64,000 nt of DNA from JAAXKN01 sp050258815 (GTDB lineage: Bacteria; Bacteroidota; Ignavibacteria; Ignavibacteriales; SURF-24), in assembly GCA_050258815.1 (NCBI GenBank), contig JBLMZM010000361.1, forward strand, positions 25,657-89,656, in the 5' to 3' direction. Both the position numbers and the translations under genes were made by a program. This document shows positions 43,465 to 52,814 of this stretch, piece after piece. Positions within the stretch are counted from its first letter, which is position 1; every line of letters begins with the position of its first letter. Under the pieces are notes generated by a model. That model saw only the letters and a program-made list of their open reading frames with translations, did no database searches and was not told the origin of the DNA.

Positions 43465-44238
43465 TTAAGAGACCAAGCTTTCTGAAGCGGACCTCCACCA
43501 TTTGGAATACTCAACTTCCAGTTCGCGTCTCTCAGGGAATGGGTAGCACTTAAAGCCTGACTGATCGCCCAGGAAAAAGCCCCTGCGAATAGTCCTGAAA
43601 AATGAATGGATGTGAGGATTGCGTGAAACAGTTTTGGTTTGTTTTGTCCTGCTGTGCTTCAGTTCATTGATGCAGTCTATGATGTGCATCGGATCCTCAT
43701 ATGGCAGGTTTCCGGCCAATCTCCCGTGTATATCCAGGTCCAGCAGCATGTCCGCAAAGAATATGCGGGGTACGCTGACCGGGTTGCAGGGATCGGTCAT
43801 GAACTTTGTGAAAGCTTCCGGAGCTAAAGCAGATAACACTAATGGAGAAACCGGACAGAGTTCCTGATAAAGATTTGAGCTGGTTTCAGCATGACCCAGG
43901 TTATGAGGGGCTGAATCTATACTGATCACCCTGCCGTCAGCCGTTGTGAGATAAAGTTTGCCAAAGGCAGAGAGGTCGAGATGTTCCATGACGCGGTAGA
44001 CACTTATGTATTTACTGCGTTTAGGACTACCATCTTTGTGAGGTTTGCAGCGCTGCTGGATGTCTTCAAGATGGAAGTAGTCGCTGGTGAGATCCGGATC
44101 AATCTCGAAAAACAGAACGTTACCCCGTGTGTTTTTCTGGGTGCCGACAGCCATATACAAGCCAAAAGCCTCCGGTTCCAAATGAGATGCCAGTAGCGCC
44201 TCGAACCGGTAACAGAGCATGTAATAGTGAATCTTCAT
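43465..44238 (-). CDS. Hypothetical protein, 257 aa
   Basis: I do not recognise this protein. It has no signal peptide or membrane helix. It is rich in aromatic residues and His/Cys (CYRF, QRCKPHKDG, DPCNPVS, CINELKHSR, NPHIHSFFRTIRRGFF), without a standard zinc-finger spacing. A start of MKIHYYMLCYRFEALLASHLEPE suggests a globular cytoplasmic protein. ATG 44238 has a strong AAGGAG 7 bases upstream, and a hairpin follows the stop, so it looks like a real monocistronic gene. Confidence 0.65.
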   Translation of the reverse strand: MKIHYYMLCYRFEALLASHLEPEAFGLYMAVGTQKNTRGNVLFFEIDPDLTSDYFHLEDIQQRCKPHKDGSPKRSKYISVYRVMEHLDLSAFGKLYLTTADGRVISIDSAPHNLGHAETSSNLYQELCPVSPLVLSALAPEAFTKFMTDPCNPVSVPRIFFADMLLDLDIHGRLAGNLPYEDPMHIIDCINELKHSRTKQTKTVSRNPHIHSFFRTIRRGFFLGDQSGFKCYPFPERRELEVEYSKWWRSASESLVS

Positions 44239-44566
44239 TTCTAAACTCCTTGCTGAATACTCTTTCAGATTGCTGAAGAGCAGGACGGGATGGAGATAGG
44301 GGGCGACTAGGGTGAGGTATTGGCACTTAGCTTGTCAGTACCGCAACGGAAGTGCTCGATATTACACATCTTATCCAATCCTCAGTACGGGAAGAACATT
44401 CAACCGATAAATTAGAAAATGTGTTTACTGCGGATATAAATGTATGACATTGAACGCTTAAAAGCAAATTGGTAAATATCGGGGAATAAGTCAAGTTTGG
44501 GGCAAAAACCGGGTCAAAAGAGCCTGATTCCGCAGGAATTCTGACCCGGAACTTAAAAAACAAATA
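44239..44566. other. Intergenic region (about 330 bp)
   Basis: Between two minus-strand genes. It holds the AGCS terminator (44504-44549) and presumably the promoter of the orphan gene. I see no gene in it. Confidence 0.6.
44504..44549 (-). terminator. Terminator of the alanine/glycine symporter gene
   Basis: CCGGGTCA (44509-44516) and TGACCCGG (44542-44549) enclose a loop with further pairing. On the minus strand the stem is followed by TTTTTG. Confidence 0.75.
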
Positions 44567-45946
44567 CTAGTCTGCCATGGTTTCGGCTGCTATTTCCTCC
44601 TCTTCCAGGGAGGCTTTATCGAGATTTTTATTCCAGAGGTATTCTCTTGTCTCGGCAACTACAACGCCGCTAAGAGCGATGAGCGAGATAAGGTTCGGTA
44701 TTGCCATGAGAGCATTGGAAATATCTGCAAACGACCATACCACGGGAAGTGAGAGTACTGAGCCGAGCATCACTGCAAATACCCACATCCACCTGTAGGG
44801 TTTAATAATTTTGCTGCCGAAGAGGTATTCGGCTGCTTTTTCACCGTAGTACGACCAGCCGAGGATTGTAGAAAAAACAAATGTAAGGAGTCCGACAGTG
44901 AGCACTATGGGTCCGATTACCGGTATATCTGAAAAGGCTGAACTCGTGAGGGCACCGCCTTTTAGCCCTTTGGTCCAGTCGCCCGAATTAACAACCACCA
45001 GTCCTGTCATAGCGCAGACTACAACTGTATCCCAGAATGTGCCGGTTGAGGATACCAGGGCCTGGCGTGTGGGGTTTTTAGTCTGTGCCGCCGCTGCCAC
45101 TATGGGAGCGCTGCCCAGGCCCGACTCATTTGAAAAGAGTCCCCTTGCAATACCAAAGCGTACTGCTTCCTTGAAGCCCGCACCCAGAAACCCGCCTATC
45201 ATTGCGTGTCCGGAAAAGGCGCTTCTTAAGATCAGCATAAAGGTATCGGGTACGGTAGCGTAGTTAATTGCAAGAATTATAATACAGCCGAGGACGTAAA
45301 AGATGGCCATAAAGGGCACCAGCTTCTCGCATACGCTGGCTATGGATTTGATGCCGCCAATGATTACAACGGCGGTAAGGATTGTCATCAGTATTCCGGA
45401 AATCCAGGCCGGAATGTGAAAGTTATCTGATACCATTGTGGAAATTGAATTAGCCTGTACCATGTTGCCTATTCCAAAGGCGGTAACGGCCGTAAGTGCC
45501 GCAAATGTTACTCCCAGCCATTTGCTCTTAAGTCCGCGTTCCAGTACATACATGGGGCCGCCAGCCATGAGTCCTTCTTTTGTTTTTACCCTGTACTTAA
45601 CCGACAGAAGGGCCTCTGAATATTTGGTTGCAATGCCGAAGACGCCCGTAAGCCACATCCAGAGCACGGCTCCGGGTCCGCCTGCAGCAACAGCTGTTGC
45701 AACGCCCACGATATTGCCGGTTCCAATCGTAGCGGCCAGTGCGGTTGTAAGTGCACCAAACTGGCTGACGTCACCCTGACCTTCTTTGGAGCGCTGGAGT
45801 GATATTTTTATAGCCTTTCCCGTGTAGCGCTGAATAAAACGAAGTTTAATTGTGAGAAAAATGTGCGTGCCGAACAGCAGAATGAGCATCGGGTAGCCCC
45901 ATACCAGGTCGCTGATCTGGGCCAAAAGTTTTTCAAGTCCTTCCAT
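44567..45946 (-). CDS. Alanine/glycine:cation symporter (AGCS family)
   Basis: 459 residues with about 10-11 membrane helices. The family hallmark is clear: FGALTTALAATIGTGNIVGVATAVAAGGPGAVLWMW, then GLMAGGPMYVLERGL and FSNESGLGSAPIVAAAAQT, a conserved loop before the later helices. GWSYYGEKAAEYLFG near the C-terminus is also typical. It takes up alanine or glycine with Na+ or H+. The start is ATG 45946 with AAGGAG four bases upstream. It is monocistronic with its own terminator. Confidence 0.94.
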   Translation of the reverse strand: MEGLEKLLAQISDLVWGYPMLILLFGTHIFLTIKLRFIQRYTGKAIKISLQRSKEGQGDVSQFGALTTALAATIGTGNIVGVATAVAAGGPGAVLWMWLTGVFGIATKYSEALLSVKYRVKTKEGLMAGGPMYVLERGLKSKWLGVTFAALTAVTAFGIGNMVQANSISTMVSDNFHIPAWISGILMTILTAVVIIGGIKSIASVCEKLVPFMAIFYVLGCIIILAINYATVPDTFMLILRSAFSGHAMIGGFLGAGFKEAVRFGIARGLFSNESGLGSAPIVAAAAQTKNPTRQALVSSTGTFWDTVVVCAMTGLVVVNSGDWTKGLKGGALTSSAFSDIPVIGPIVLTVGLLTFVFSTILGWSYYGEKAAEYLFGSKIIKPYRWMWVFAVMLGSVLSLPVVWSFADISNALMAIPNLISLIALSGVVVAETREYLWNKNLDKASLEEEEIAAETMAD

Positions 45947-46084
45947 TGGTACTCCTTATTAAATAAAAACCGGAATAATACGACTATGGTCGAAAATATA
46001 AACTGGAAATTAAGAAAGAAAAAGTTAAAGTGAAATTGCTATAATAAGGAATATGCAAATAATCCAAATCAGGCTGACTGGGGA

Positions 46085-46831
46085 TTAAGTCCGGCATCTG
46101 TTGATTTTTGTTATCAGGTCTTTCATGCGTTCGTAGTGGGTGCCCTTCCAGTATATTCTCCCGCAGTTTGGGCACTGGTAGAAATCCGTGTGGTATGCTT
46201 CTACCTTGGGGGGCAGTTTCGCGGATACAGAGTCCTTATCCACCTTTTCAAGCAGCGTGTTGCATTCCATGCAGCGGCTGAATTCCTTTACCTCATTATG
46301 GAGGTGAAACCTTTCAATTACTTCAGATGCCTGTTCCGTGGGTTCTTCGCTTCTTATCCAATAGGCGTGTGTTATATCATTTCTTTTCAGCAGGTTCCTG
46401 TCTTTTGTCAGTATGACTCTTTTTTCATCGAGGGAGATCCTTACGAGGCCTTCCTTTGTGAAATTATTTTCATAAAGCGTATCGAGCCCCATCATGCGCA
46501 GATACCTGGCAAGTTTGCCAAGGTGTACGTCGGCAATAAACCTGGGCTCACGCAGCGGTTTCGGGCGCAGGCGGGTTACTTCTCCAATATCGAAGGACTC
46601 AAAAACAGGGTAAACGCTGATGTCATCGTCATCATGCACAATATAAGTAAAATCAACCGGGCGGCCATTAACGAGTATAAGATCGATTTCCGAATGCGGT
46701 ACTCCAAGGGATTCAATCATGTCCTTGACTGAAGTCCTGCCTGTATAAAGGTGAGTGAATCTTACCTTGCGCCTTTGCGGCGGCAGAAAGTCATTCAGCT
46801 CCTCATAAAACCTGAAAAATGCTCTGTGCAT
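46085..46831 (-). CDS. Mut7-C ubiquitin-like plus Mut7-C RNase domain protein
   Basis: 248 residues in three parts. A ubiquitin-fold part (about 1-80: FRFYEELNDFLPP, VNGRPVDF, ISVYPVFESFD) is followed by the Mut7-C PIN-like RNase domain (about 95-185), with FIADVHLGKLARYLRMMGLDT (Asp101) and ILTKDRNLLKR (Asp144). A zinc ribbon completes it (Cys187, Cys190, Cys220, Cys223 in CMEC and CPNC). This is the standard Mut7-C layout. The PIN-like acidic residues suggest nuclease activity, and the ubiquitin-like part suggests a sulfur-carrier or partner-binding role. The biology is uncharacterised. Confidence 0.88.
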   Translation of the reverse strand: MHRAFFRFYEELNDFLPPQRRKVRFTHLYTGRTSVKDMIESLGVPHSEIDLILVNGRPVDFTYIVHDDDDISVYPVFESFDIGEVTRLRPKPLREPRFIADVHLGKLARYLRMMGLDTLYENNFTKEGLVRISLDEKRVILTKDRNLLKRNDITHAYWIRSEEPTEQASEVIERFHLHNEVKEFSRCMECNTLLEKVDKDSVSAKLPPKVEAYHTDFYQCPNCGRIYWKGTHYERMKDLITKINRCRT

Positions 46832-46980
46832 GGAAGAGTCTTCAGTAAATTGTCAATTCTAATAACAAACAGGCTAAGAGTCAGGTTGTTTGCTTATAAA
46901 ATGAATCATATAAATATTAAATATAAAAAAGGGGAATTTTGAAAGGGATATTTTAAGGGGATATCTTGCAGAACAAGCAT

Positions 46981-47016
46981 AAAAAAGCCCTGAAAGCCGG
47001 TTAAAGCCTTCAGGGC
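46981..47016 (-). terminator. Terminator of the bifunctional PBP gene
   Basis: GCCCTGAA (46987-46994) and TTCAGGGC (47009-47016) with extra AGCC/GGTT pairing inside. On the minus strand TTTTTTATGC follows. Confidence 0.85.
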
Positions 47017-47043
47017 CGCCTTGCAGAAAAAGCTATAAAAGGA

Positions 47044-48993
47044 TTATCTGTGGCCGATCTGACCTGAGTGCAGGTGGCAGCTTCCCTGCAGCTTCAGGAA
47101 ATCCACCGGGTATACCTTGCGGTGAGGGCAGCTCAGGGTTGCCGGTTCACCCGAATCCTCACAGAGTTCAACGTCCTGTATGCTTTGAGGGCGTGCGAAA
47201 GGGGTGCCATAGAATCCGGAGAATTTCCTGGAGGCATCAGCCATCATTTTTGCCCAAATGGGTGCGCATGCCGAACCTCCGTACTGGAAACCGCCACCCA
47301 GCTTTCTTGAAGGGTTATCATAGCCTATCCATATTGCAGTGGAAAGCTGTGTATTATAACCCACGAACCATACGTCGGCTGAATTTTGTGTGGTGCCGGT
47401 CTTGCCGGCAGCAACGCCTTTGTAGTATGACCTTACCGAAGAAGCCGTGCCGCCGTTGACAACTTCCTGGAGTGCGGTGCTCACCAGATATGCCGTAGCA
47501 GAATCAAGTACGGCTGCTGTTTCCTGGTGTGCGCTGTAGAGTACACGGTTGTTTTTATCCTCAATTTTAAGTATTGAGTATGGTTTTGCATAGATGCCCT
47601 CTGCAGGAAATACCTCGAATGCTGCCGCCATTTCAAGTGGGGTTACTTCTGAGGTGCCAAGCGCAATTGAAGGATAAGGCAGTAATTCCGATTTAATGCC
47701 GAGTCTTGAGGCAAATACGGCCACAGAATCAGGTTTTGTCAGGTTAACAATTGCATCAGCAGCGCAGGCATTAACAGAGTGCTGGACCGCCGTGATCATG
47801 GGCATCATTGTGTTTGAAAAGGTTCCCGTAGAATTCTCGGGCTTCCATTCCCTTACCGTACCCGAATCCACTGTAATAGGAAAATCGTGCAGCGGAGTGG
47901 CAAGCGAGTATCCCTTTTCAAGCAGGTTTCCGTACAAAAATGCCTTGAAGGAGGATCCGGGCTGGCGATGAATTTCATCGGCGTGGTTTAAGCCGCGCGA
48001 TTCTGAACCGGGATTTCCGCCAACCATTGCTCTGATTCTGCCCGTTCCTACTTCAACAGATACGAGCCCGATCTCTGCCTGCTTCATGGAACCCGGGAAA
48101 CGGCCGAACTGCCAGCTAACGGCGTCCTCGGCTGCCTTCTGAATGTCGTAGCTTAGGGTGGTTGTAATTTTTATTTGATCTTTGTTCAGTGAAATTCCTC
48201 TTGAATTTAGTATTGCGAGCGCCTCCTTGCGCACGTGTTCTAAAAAATGGCGCCCAAACCCCGGATTCATCTTAAGTCCCAAGGGCAGGTCCCTGTACTT
48301 CCCGAATTCCTTTTCCGAAATCTTGCCGACCTCGAGCAGGTTGTGCAGAACCTCGTTGCGCCTGGCGAGCGTTTTCTCCGGATGTTTCGTGGGATCATAG
48401 CCGCTCGGGGACTGCAGGAGTCCCACCACTGTGGCACATTCTGCAACCGTGAGCTTCTCGGGAGTTTTGCCGAAAAATTCCTGTGCTGCGGCCCAGATAC
48501 CGTAGGCTCCGTGTCCAAAATAGCAGGTATTCAGGTAAAGAAGCAGAATCTGGTCTTTTGTGTACTTCTTCTCTATTTCCTTTGCAATGCTGATTTCGGT
48601 AAGTTTTCTCGAGATTGTCTGTTCTTTTGTCAAGAAAAGATTACGTGCAAGCTGCATGGTTAGTGTGCTTCCGCCCTGTGTTGAACCGGTCAGCGTCTTA
48701 AGGATTGCCCGTCCGAGGCCTTTATATGAAACCCCGTCGTGATTGTAAAAATCCCTGTCCTCGGTAGCAATCAGCGCGTAGATTACATATTTGGAAATGT
48801 TGCCGGTGCTTTTAACCTCAACGCGGTGTTTCTCACCATAGTATCCTATCAGCCTGCCATCGGCTGTAAGTGCGTAGGACGAATAGTCCAGCTTTACAGG
48901 GGGCAATTGGGAGTAAATAGGATTAGATATTGCGGACAGAAGAAAGAGGCAGAGCACCAGGTTCTTTACGGATAAAAAATATTTATTATTCAT
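47044..48993 (-). CDS. Bifunctional penicillin-binding protein (class A, PBP1-like)
   Basis: 649 residues. A hydrophobic N-terminus (about 9-28, ending NPIYSQ) may be a signal anchor or a cleaved signal. The glycosyltransferase (GT51) domain (about 65-240) has catalytic Glu78 in ATEDRDFYNHDG, then GGSTLTMQLARN and RKLTEISIAKEIE. The transpeptidase domain has S-x-x-K (SSFK in RQPGSSFKAF), S-x-N (SVN in QHSVNACA) and KTGTT. It polymerises and cross-links peptidoglycan. It is shorter than typical PBP1A, with no large insert. It is monocistronic. Confidence 0.93.
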   Translation of the reverse strand: MNNKYFLSVKNLVLCLFLLSAISNPIYSQLPPVKLDYSSYALTADGRLIGYYGEKHRVEVKSTGNISKYVIYALIATEDRDFYNHDGVSYKGLGRAILKTLTGSTQGGSTLTMQLARNLFLTKEQTISRKLTEISIAKEIEKKYTKDQILLLYLNTCYFGHGAYGIWAAAQEFFGKTPEKLTVAECATVVGLLQSPSGYDPTKHPEKTLARRNEVLHNLLEVGKISEKEFGKYRDLPLGLKMNPGFGRHFLEHVRKEALAILNSRGISLNKDQIKITTTLSYDIQKAAEDAVSWQFGRFPGSMKQAEIGLVSVEVGTGRIRAMVGGNPGSESRGLNHADEIHRQPGSSFKAFLYGNLLEKGYSLATPLHDFPITVDSGTVREWKPENSTGTFSNTMMPMITAVQHSVNACAADAIVNLTKPDSVAVFASRLGIKSELLPYPSIALGTSEVTPLEMAAAFEVFPAEGIYAKPYSILKIEDKNNRVLYSAHQETAAVLDSATAYLVSTALQEVVNGGTASSVRSYYKGVAAGKTGTTQNSADVWFVGYNTQLSTAIWIGYDNPSRKLGGGFQYGGSACAPIWAKMMADASRKFSGFYGTPFARPQSIQDVELCEDSGEPATLSCPHRKVYPVDFLKLQGSCHLHSGQIGHR

Positions 48994-49243
48994 TGTACAT
49001 GTTGTGTAATAAGTAAAAATAGTAATGCCGGATCTCTTAACAGGGCATTAAATCGCCGGATAAGGAAACCGGTTCCAAAAAAAATAACGGTACAAAATTA
49101 AGGCTTCTCTGAAACAGATGCCAATTAATCTTTCGGAAGAAAAATCACTGGTTTATTATCAGGATTATGCTAAATTAAAATAATGAGCACTGAATTTAGA
49201 CAAGAGCCGTTGAAAAAGATCAGATGAAATGAAAGAGGTTTGC

Positions 49244-50758
49244 ATGGAAAAGCCCGCTAACTGCATAATTGTAATATTCGGAGCCTCGGGTGATCTTACC
49301 AAAAGAAAGCTGATTCCCGCCCTGTATAAACTTTACATTAAAAAGCTCCTGCCCGAAAAATTTGCCATCTTAGGCACAGGCAGGACGCAGATGACGGATG
49401 ATTCATTCAGAGAGTCCGCTACAGAGGGTATCAGGAGTGAAGATGACAAGGATGAAAAAATGTCAGGACAGTTCCGGCAGCTGCTGCATTATACCTCATT
49501 GAACACAAACTCACCGGAGGAATACGTAAAAATAAAGGACAGGCTCCGGGATCTGGATTCCAGCATGGAGATTGGGGGTAATTATATCTATTATCTTGCG
49601 ACTCCGCCAACAATGTACGAAACTATTGCAATGAGCCTTGGTCTGCACAGTCTTCAGGTCCAGAGCGAGGGCAGCTGGAAAAGAATGATAATTGAAAAGC
49701 CTTTCGGCAGCGACCTGGAATCTGCAAAATCATTAAACAGGAGGCTCTGCAAGATTTTTAATGAGGACCAGATATACCGCATTGATCATTTCCTGGGTAA
49801 GGAAACCGTGCAGAACATATTTATAATGAGGTTTGCAAACGGGATATTTGAACCCTTATGGAACAGGAACTACGTGCATCACGTGGAAATTACTGCGGCC
49901 GAAAGCCAGGGCATTGGCAGCCGGGGAGGTTATTACGACACCTCAGGCGCATTGAGGGATATGGTGCAGAACCACCTGCTGCAGCTAGTGGGACTGGTTG
50001 CAATGGAGCCGCCTTCGACGCTTGAACCGGATTCCATACGCAATGAAAGGGTAAAGGTATTCCAGTCGTTAAGGCCCTTAAAGGCCGAAGCAGTTAACAG
50101 TTGTGTGATCCGGGGCCAGTATACGGCCTCAAACGTCAGGGGCGATGTGCTGACCGGCTACAGGGAAGAGGCAAATGTTGACCGGGAATCGAGGACTGAG
50201 ACCTACGTGGCTATTAAATTTTATATTGATAACTGGCGCTGGGGAGGAGTACCTTTTTATATCAGGACGGGCAAAAGGCTGCCCACCTCGGTAACTGAAA
50301 TAGTCATACATTTCAGGCCGACACCCCACAGGTTGTTCAGACTGGCTGAAAATCCATATAATCAGCTGGTCATCCGCATCCAGCCGGATGAGGGAATCCT
50401 TGTAAAACTGAGCATGAAAATTCCTGGTGCCGGGTATAACGTGAGGGAAATAAACCTGGATTTCCATTACTCCGAGCTCTCGGATATTCATCTGCCTGAG
50501 GCATATGAACGCCTGCTGCTGGATGCCATGGTGGGTGATTCAACGCTGTATGCAAGGGGTGATTCGGTTGAAGCCTGCTGGGAGTTCATACAGCCCATTC
50601 TGGATGCCTGGAAAGAATATCCGTGGATCAGGCTCTATGGATACCCTGCCGGCAGCTGGGGACCCGAAAACGCAGATGACCTGATAGAGGGATCGGCCCT
50701 GGCCTGGAGGTATCCGTGCAAGAACCTGGAGGGGGACGGCCTGTACTGCGAGCTTTAG
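49244..50758 (+). CDS. zwf: Glucose-6-phosphate dehydrogenase
   Basis: 504 residues from ATG 49244 (AGAGG five bases upstream; the ATG at 49229 has no site). It oxidises glucose 6-phosphate with NADP+ or NAD+, entering the pentose phosphate pathway. The cofactor loop is IIVIFGASGDLTKRKLIPALY. The active site is RIDHFLGKETVQNIF (catalytic His after the Asp). MIIEKPFG and the C-terminal RTGKRLP are also present. No gnd or pgl gene is nearby in this window. Confidence 0.97.
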   Translation: MEKPANCIIVIFGASGDLTKRKLIPALYKLYIKKLLPEKFAILGTGRTQMTDDSFRESATEGIRSEDDKDEKMSGQFRQLLHYTSLNTNSPEEYVKIKDRLRDLDSSMEIGGNYIYYLATPPTMYETIAMSLGLHSLQVQSEGSWKRMIIEKPFGSDLESAKSLNRRLCKIFNEDQIYRIDHFLGKETVQNIFIMRFANGIFEPLWNRNYVHHVEITAAESQGIGSRGGYYDTSGALRDMVQNHLLQLVGLVAMEPPSTLEPDSIRNERVKVFQSLRPLKAEAVNSCVIRGQYTASNVRGDVLTGYREEANVDRESRTETYVAIKFYIDNWRWGGVPFYIRTGKRLPTSVTEIVIHFRPTPHRLFRLAENPYNQLVIRIQPDEGILVKLSMKIPGAGYNVREINLDFHYSELSDIHLPEAYERLLLDAMVGDSTLYARGDSVEACWEFIQPILDAWKEYPWIRLYGYPAGSWGPENADDLIEGSALAWRYPCKNLEGDGLYCEL

Positions 50759-50840
50759 GAGCTAATGGGAGAAATCAGCATCTGATATATGATTACTGAG
50801 ATCGTGAATATTGGAATTCTGAGGGCATATATTCAAAAAA

Positions 50841-50864
50841 GGTACAAAGATTTTGTGCTTTTTT
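50841..50864 (+). terminator. Short terminator after zwf
   Basis: GTACAAA-GAT-TTTGTGC (7-bp stem with one G-U, 3-base loop) directly followed by TTTTTT. Confidence 0.6.
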
Positions 50865-50952
50865 ATTTATTGATAATATCATTCATTTTATATATCCTAT
50901 ATGAGAATAGCTATAATTTACAATTGACACAATATATATGAGGAGGGATAGT

Positions 50953-51204
50953 ATGAGCAGAGGATCGGAACAGATGACGGGATTTTTCACCGGGATAATT
51001 GTAGGTGGACTGGTTGGAGGCATAGCAGCTTTGCTGTATACTCCTGTTTCCGGGAAAAAACTGAGAAAACAGATCGCCAAGAAGACCGATAATATCATGG
51101 ACGATATGAACGAATATTATGAAACAGTAGAGGAGATTATCAAAGATGGCAGAAAGAAGGCCGAATCCTTAATTGATGATGCAAAAAAAATCATAGCCAG
51201 CTAA
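50953..51204 (+). CDS. YtxH domain stress protein
   Basis: 83 residues. One N-terminal membrane helix with a glycine-rich face (GFFTGIIVGGLVGGIAALLYTPVSGKKLR) is the YtxH signature, including the P-x-S-G-K/R turn. A charged amphipathic helix follows. ATG 50953 has AGGAGGG 5 bases upstream. YtxH proteins are general-stress proteins of unknown function. It lies apart from the cassette at 31.5-33 kb but belongs to the same group of stress genes. Confidence 0.88.
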   Translation: MSRGSEQMTGFFTGIIVGGLVGGIAALLYTPVSGKKLRKQIAKKTDNIMDDMNEYYETVEEIIKDGRKKAESLIDDAKKIIAS

Positions 51205-51218
51205 CCCAAAAAGAAATT

Positions 51219-51252
51219 AAAAAAGCCGCCCCACGTCTGAGGCGGCTTTTTT
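51219..51252. terminator. Bidirectional terminator
   Basis: AAAAAAGCCGCC / GGCGGCTTTTTT, perfect 12-base arms with a 10-base loop. It serves the convergent YtxH and GH18 genes. Confidence 0.93.
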
Positions 51253-51280
51253 AATATACAGTAAACCGGCAAATCAGTCT

Positions 51281-52552
51281 TCATGCACCTTTTTTGCCTG
51301 ATCTGGGCTGAATGGTCTTAGGCACGAAGGTCTTAACATCAAAGGGCCTGTCGATCCTGTCCGGGGGCAGTGCAGCCATTGTTGTCAGGTATCCGAAATG
51401 GAACCTTTTTGCAATTTCTCTCCAGAGTTCCGGTCTGTTGCCGTCAAAGCCCAGGGCCCATATTCCAACGCCCCGCAGGTTTTTGGATATGGCATAATCG
51501 TACTTCATGCCGATGCTCTTTGAGTCCTCATACCATACCTGATGCCACTGGCCGTCCTGCTGATAACGGTACCAGGGCACATTATTAATCCGGTCCCAGA
51601 ATCGCTTAAGCTTTTGCCTGCCGGCCTCCTGAATTACGGTGCTGTATGTGGTACTTTCCACAAACTGCAGGTTAAAGGCCTGCGGTTCGCCGGTTTCAGT
51701 TATCCAGTGATATCCATAATAGGGAACTCCGAGTATAAGTTTCCGGGGATTGGAAGCTGTTACCTCCCCGTAGCCGAAAACTGTGCTCAAAAGGGTGCTT
51801 TCAACGCTGTAGTAGCTGCCGTTCAGAGAGGCTGAAGGACCTGAAACCCTGCTTTTGGCGTCAAAATAGTCATATCCCATCACAAATATATAGTCGCACG
51901 CATCTGCAAGCCCCTTGAAATTCCATCCGCCCCAGTTTACCGGGGGACCGGCAAAGGAAACCTCTGAGCCGGGCAGTTCGCGGTGCAGCTGTGCTGTAAG
52001 TTCCCGCATATAGTTGTTTACCGCACTGTTCCTGTCGCTTCGTTTCAGGCTTTCAAAATCGATGTTTACCCCGTCCAGATTAAATGTGGTAATGATATTC
52101 TTAATATGAAGGAATGTCTTTTTCTTTACATCATTATTCGTAAGTATCTGGTGTATCTGTGTGGAGTCCGTATTTGTAACGGTCATAATTACCTTTACCC
52201 CCTTTGCGTGCGCCGAATCAATCACATCCGTCCACGGCCACATATCGGGATAGGTAATATTTCCAGAGGGGTCCGCCGGGAAATCGAAGACGGCCAGGTG
52301 TGAAAGCAGCTCATATCTTATGCTGCTGCGGGAATCGGAATACTTCCAGGAAGGCAGATAGCCGAATACCGTACCGTTAAGGCTTTTGTTAACCGGAACC
52401 GGGCGTGCCTGGCTGTTTTCATTCAGGGAAACTTTGGGTTCTGCGGATTGGTGTCTGATATTTCTGCTGCCGACCGATTCCAACGAAGGAGCAGCAAAAA
52501 TTGTGAGAAAAATTATAATTATTAGACATAGTTTAGCGGCATAATTATTCAT
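51281..52552 (-). CDS. Glycoside hydrolase family 18 protein (YaaH-like)
   Basis: 423 residues with an N-terminal signal or anchor (about 8-21). The GH18 active-site strand is LDGVNIDFESL: Asp160, Asp165 and the proton donor Glu167 are present. The third position of the usual D-x-D-x-E is Asn, as in many YaaH/spore-germination type members. Other barrel strands fit: VFGYLPSWK, KVIMTVTN, DYIFVMGYDYF and KLILGVPYYGYHW, ending GVGIWALGFDG. It probably cleaves beta-1,4 GlcNAc bonds in peptidoglycan or chitin-like glycans. It is exported and fits the cell-wall genes nearby. Confidence 0.9.
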   Translation of the reverse strand: MNNYAAKLCLIIIIFLTIFAAPSLESVGSRNIRHQSAEPKVSLNENSQARPVPVNKSLNGTVFGYLPSWKYSDSRSSIRYELLSHLAVFDFPADPSGNITYPDMWPWTDVIDSAHAKGVKVIMTVTNTDSTQIHQILTNNDVKKKTFLHIKNIITTFNLDGVNIDFESLKRSDRNSAVNNYMRELTAQLHRELPGSEVSFAGPPVNWGGWNFKGLADACDYIFVMGYDYFDAKSRVSGPSASLNGSYYSVESTLLSTVFGYGEVTASNPRKLILGVPYYGYHWITETGEPQAFNLQFVESTTYSTVIQEAGRQKLKRFWDRINNVPWYRYQQDGQWHQVWYEDSKSIGMKYDYAISKNLRGVGIWALGFDGNRPELWREIAKRFHFGYLTTMAALPPDRIDRPFDVKTFVPKTIQPRSGKKGA

Positions 52553-52814
52553 GCGTATTCATTCCTGACAAATCTTATCTTGGTATAAATGCAAAAAAAT
52601 CCGGAAGGCTTTTATGCTGATATGGCCCTCATATTCAGAATAAAGACAAGCTTCCTAAGTACAATTAAAATAATGTAATTAAAAATAAGCAAATTGCAAA
52701 GAAAAACGAATTTTTTTGCATTTGCCTGAATGTAATAACATGTTCCACAACAAGGCAAATTACAAAAAAATTCACTTGGGCGTAAAAATTTCAGTGCAAA
52801 ATTAACGGGTAAAA

